Of a stretch of 64,000 nt of DNA, positions 62,747-64,000 are shown in pieces (position 1 is the stretch's first letter; each line of letters begins with the position of its first letter). Source of the stretch: Roseibacterium beibuensis (GTDB lineage: Bacteria; Pseudomonadota; Alphaproteobacteria; Rhodobacterales; Rhodobacteraceae). The notes beneath the pieces were generated by a model. The model was not told the origin of the DNA. It ran no database searches and saw nothing but the letters and a program-made list of their open reading frames with translations. The stretch covers positions 891,469 to 955,468 of the forward strand of contig NZ_BAABHW010000002.1 in NCBI RefSeq assembly GCF_039542305.1, given 5' to 3'. Made by a program: the position numbers and the translations under genes.

Positions 62747-62770
62747 GCCCCCGGTCCTGATCCCGGGGGC
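62747..62770 (+). terminator. Hairpin directly after the first curlin stop
   Basis: An 8-bp GCCCCCGG/CCGGGGGC stem with an 8-nt loop. No T-run, so it more likely protects or partly attenuates, making the curlin mRNA more abundant than downstream csgH-like message. Confidence 0.5.
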
Positions 62771-62844
62771 GGGCGCCCCAACTGTCCCTCCTCTCCTCCG
62801 CCCGCCCCCGGCCTTCTTGAAACCCCAACCGAAAGGACAGGCCC

Positions 62845-63228
62845 ATGACCCTCTCTTCCTTCACCCTCCGGGCCGCCCTCGGCACCGCACTGGCCGCCGC
62901 CGCCCTTGGCTGCACCGCCATCGCCGAGACCGGTTCGACCCATGCCACCCCCGGCCCCGTCGCCTGCGCCGTCGCGGTCACGCCCTCAGGCTCCTCCCTC
63001 GTGATCGAGGGCGTCGTCGAGGCCCGCGAACCCCTGGTCGGCAGCTACAGCCTGTCGGTCACCGGCCCCGGCACCCGCATGAACCAGGGCGGCCCGATCG
63101 CTGTGGACGCCGGCGAAACCCTCCGCCTCGGGCGCGTCCAGATGGGCGGCACGGCAACCAACGGCCTGACGGCCGAACTCACCCTCGAAGTCGACGGCGA
63201 AACCTATCGCTGCCCGGCCGAGATCTGA
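62845..63228 (+). CDS. CsgH-like curli assembly chaperone
   Basis: A 127-residue secreted protein with a signal peptide (about 1-28) and one small beta-sandwich: CAVAVTPSGSSLVIEGVVEAREPLVGSYSLSVTG, NQGGPIAVDAGETLRLG and LTLEVDGETYRCP. Two Cys residues (about 41 and 123) could form a disulfide bond. This fits the alphaproteobacterial CsgH family, which inhibits premature CsgA fibre growth in the periplasm. Its position between two curlins supports the call. Confidence 0.8.
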   Translation: MTLSSFTLRAALGTALAAAALGCTAIAETGSTHATPGPVACAVAVTPSGSSLVIEGVVEAREPLVGSYSLSVTGPGTRMNQGGPIAVDAGETLRLGRVQMGGTATNGLTAELTLEVDGETYRCPAEI

Positions 63229-63304
63229 CCCGACCCAAAGCCCTTCACGACCCAAGACCTTTTCAAACCTTCATTCCCACCCCTTCTGCCAAAGGACCAA
63301 ACCC

Positions 63305-63712
63305 ATGTTCAAGAAAGCCATCATCACCGCCGCCCTCGCCACCACCACCGCCTTCTCGGCCCTGCCTGCCGCGGCCAACGGCACCCTCAGCTTCACGCTG
63401 AATGCCGGCAACCAGCAGGAGGCGGACGCCATCCGCGCCGGCCTGACGCTCTACCAGATCGTTCAGGGCGTGGAATCGGGGGCCTTCGTCCACCAGGACG
63501 GCAGCCTGAACGGCGCGGCCATCGCCCAGGTCGCAGGGGGCGGCTCGGTCGGGATCATCCACCAGGACGGCAACGGCCATGCCGCGACCCTCGACCAGCG
63601 GGGCCACGGACAGGCACACGGCATCTTCCAGTTCGGCAACGGCGCCAATGCCGATGTCGTCCAGACGGCAAACGGTCAGGCTGGCCTGACCTTCCAGTTC
63701 GGCCTGAACTGA
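63305..63712 (+). CDS. Second curlin-like protein
   Basis: A 135-residue secreted protein: signal peptide (ending AAA, about 24), a nonrepeat part ADAIRAGLTLYQIVQGVE, then curlin-type repeats (AFVHQDGSLNGAAIAQVAGGGSVGIIHQDGNGHAATLDQRGHGQAHGIFQFGNGANADVVQTANGQAGLTFQFG). Repeats are shorter and more degenerate than in the first curlin, so a nucleator (CsgB-like) role is possible. csgD, E, F and G are not in the window. Confidence 0.85.
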   Translation: MFKKAIITAALATTTAFSALPAAANGTLSFTLNAGNQQEADAIRAGLTLYQIVQGVESGAFVHQDGSLNGAAIAQVAGGGSVGIIHQDGNGHAATLDQRGHGQAHGIFQFGNGANADVVQTANGQAGLTFQFGLN

Positions 63713-63814
63713 GGTTCAGCCGAAACCGGACGTCCGGCCTTTCCTAGGTCCCGTTTCCCCCGGTCGGGCGTCCGGTCACCCCCTTCTCCCTCCCTCGTCG
63801 TTCCCGAGGACCCT

Positions 63815-63844
63815 GCCCCCCGTGCTTTGCCGGGGGGCTTTTTT
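63815..63844 (+). terminator. Rho-independent terminator of the curli operon
   Basis: An 8-bp stem (GCCCCCCG with its complement) and TTTTTT, about 100 bases after the second curlin. Confidence 0.9.
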
Positions 63845-63860
63845 CTGGGCGATTGTATAT

Positions 63861-63889
63861 TTGACAAACCCACGGCGGATTCCTATATT
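63861..63889 (+). promoter_or_regulatory. Consensus sigma-70 promoter of the transposase gene
   Basis: TTGACA at 63861-63866, 17 bases, TATATT at 63884-63889: nearly ideal. An AACTC-ATA-GAGTT palindrome (63891-63903) follows at the likely transcription start. Confidence 0.75.
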
Positions 63890-63915
63890 TAACTCATAGA
63901 GTTGAGGAAACCGCC

Positions 63916-64000
63916 ATGTCTGTTCTGAGCAAACCCTACATGCACGATGAAGCCGAGGCGTTTAAACACGTCGAAAGCATCATCTGGCCCGATGGCCCGG
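63916..64000 (+). mobile_element. IS1595-type transposase, 5' part only (cut by window edge)
   Basis: The first 28 codons read MSVLSKPYMHDEAEAFKHVE then SIIWPDGP. This matches the N-terminus common to IS1595-family transposases (HDEAAAFxxxExxxWPxGP, before a CPxCG zinc ribbon). GAGG lies 10 bases upstream of the ATG. The rest of the gene and the right end of the element lie outside the window; no left inverted repeat could be identified. Confidence 0.65.

Overview
The window is a GC-rich chromosomal segment from an alphaproteobacterium, most likely of the order Rhodobacterales (family Rhodobacteraceae). Four things point there: the rpsT-dnaA-dnaN-recF-gyrB block next to ubiB-ubiE-mutM, the hemD/inner-membrane-protein/hemY order, a flagellar locus carrying flaF, flbT, a DUF1217 protein, a MotE-like protein and an SltF-like lytic enzyme, and CtrA-type boxes (TTAA-N7-TTAA) in front of flagellar operons. 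Nearly all genes have good start sites and high-GC third positions; no phage or plasmid genes are seen. The only mobile DNA is an apparent IS1595-type transposase cut off by the right edge.

Layout. 1-14.1 kb, housekeeping: ahcY with a structured leader, a duplicated PRC-barrel secreted protein, a ketopantoate-reductase-family enzyme, a DUF2853 protein, a candidate small RNA, the tsaD-gpsA-EVE operon divergent from hemD-(mitofilin-like protein)-hemY, tRNA-Thr(CGT) and a monomeric NADP isocitrate dehydrogenase. 14.3-47.1 kb, a continuous flagellar supercluster in several operons: motB; flgE-K-L-I; fliF-H-N-P plus a short FliG-like protein (minus); fliL-(membrane protein)-motE-motA-(large secreted protein)-lytic transglycosylase-flhA-fliR-flhB-(FliJ-like); a second fliL with flgH-A-G-F-fliQ-fliE-flgC-flgB (minus); fliI; DUF1217-flbT-flaF-fliC (minus); FlgN-like/FlgJ-like (minus); fliK-flgD. 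47.1-59.7 kb: ubiB and ubiE (minus), mutM, an enoyl-CoA hydratase, rpsT, dnaA, dnaN, recF, a VOC protein, a LysE exporter and gyrB. 59.8-64 kb: an orphan radical-SAM sulfatase-maturase-type gene, a hydroxypyruvate-isomerase-like gene, a small curli locus (curlin, CsgH-like chaperone, curlin) and the start of the transposase.

How it fits together. The flagellar genes supply rod, hook, rings, export gate, export ATPase complex, stator and filament, with FlbT/FlaF for flagellin control. No canonical FliG or FliM is encoded here. Instead a 162-residue protein in the fliF-H-N-P operon ends in a FliG-middle-domain-like EHP helix motif. CtrA-like boxes precede motB, flgE, the fliF/fliL divergence and the flgB/fliI divergence, and a perfect box lies upstream of the curli genes, so motility and curli adhesion may share a cell-cycle regulator. 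Other points worth a second look are three consecutive 20-bp perfect palindromes between dnaN and recF, a pseudoknot-capable ahcY leader, and a 735-residue secreted AMIN-like protein next to motE and motA.
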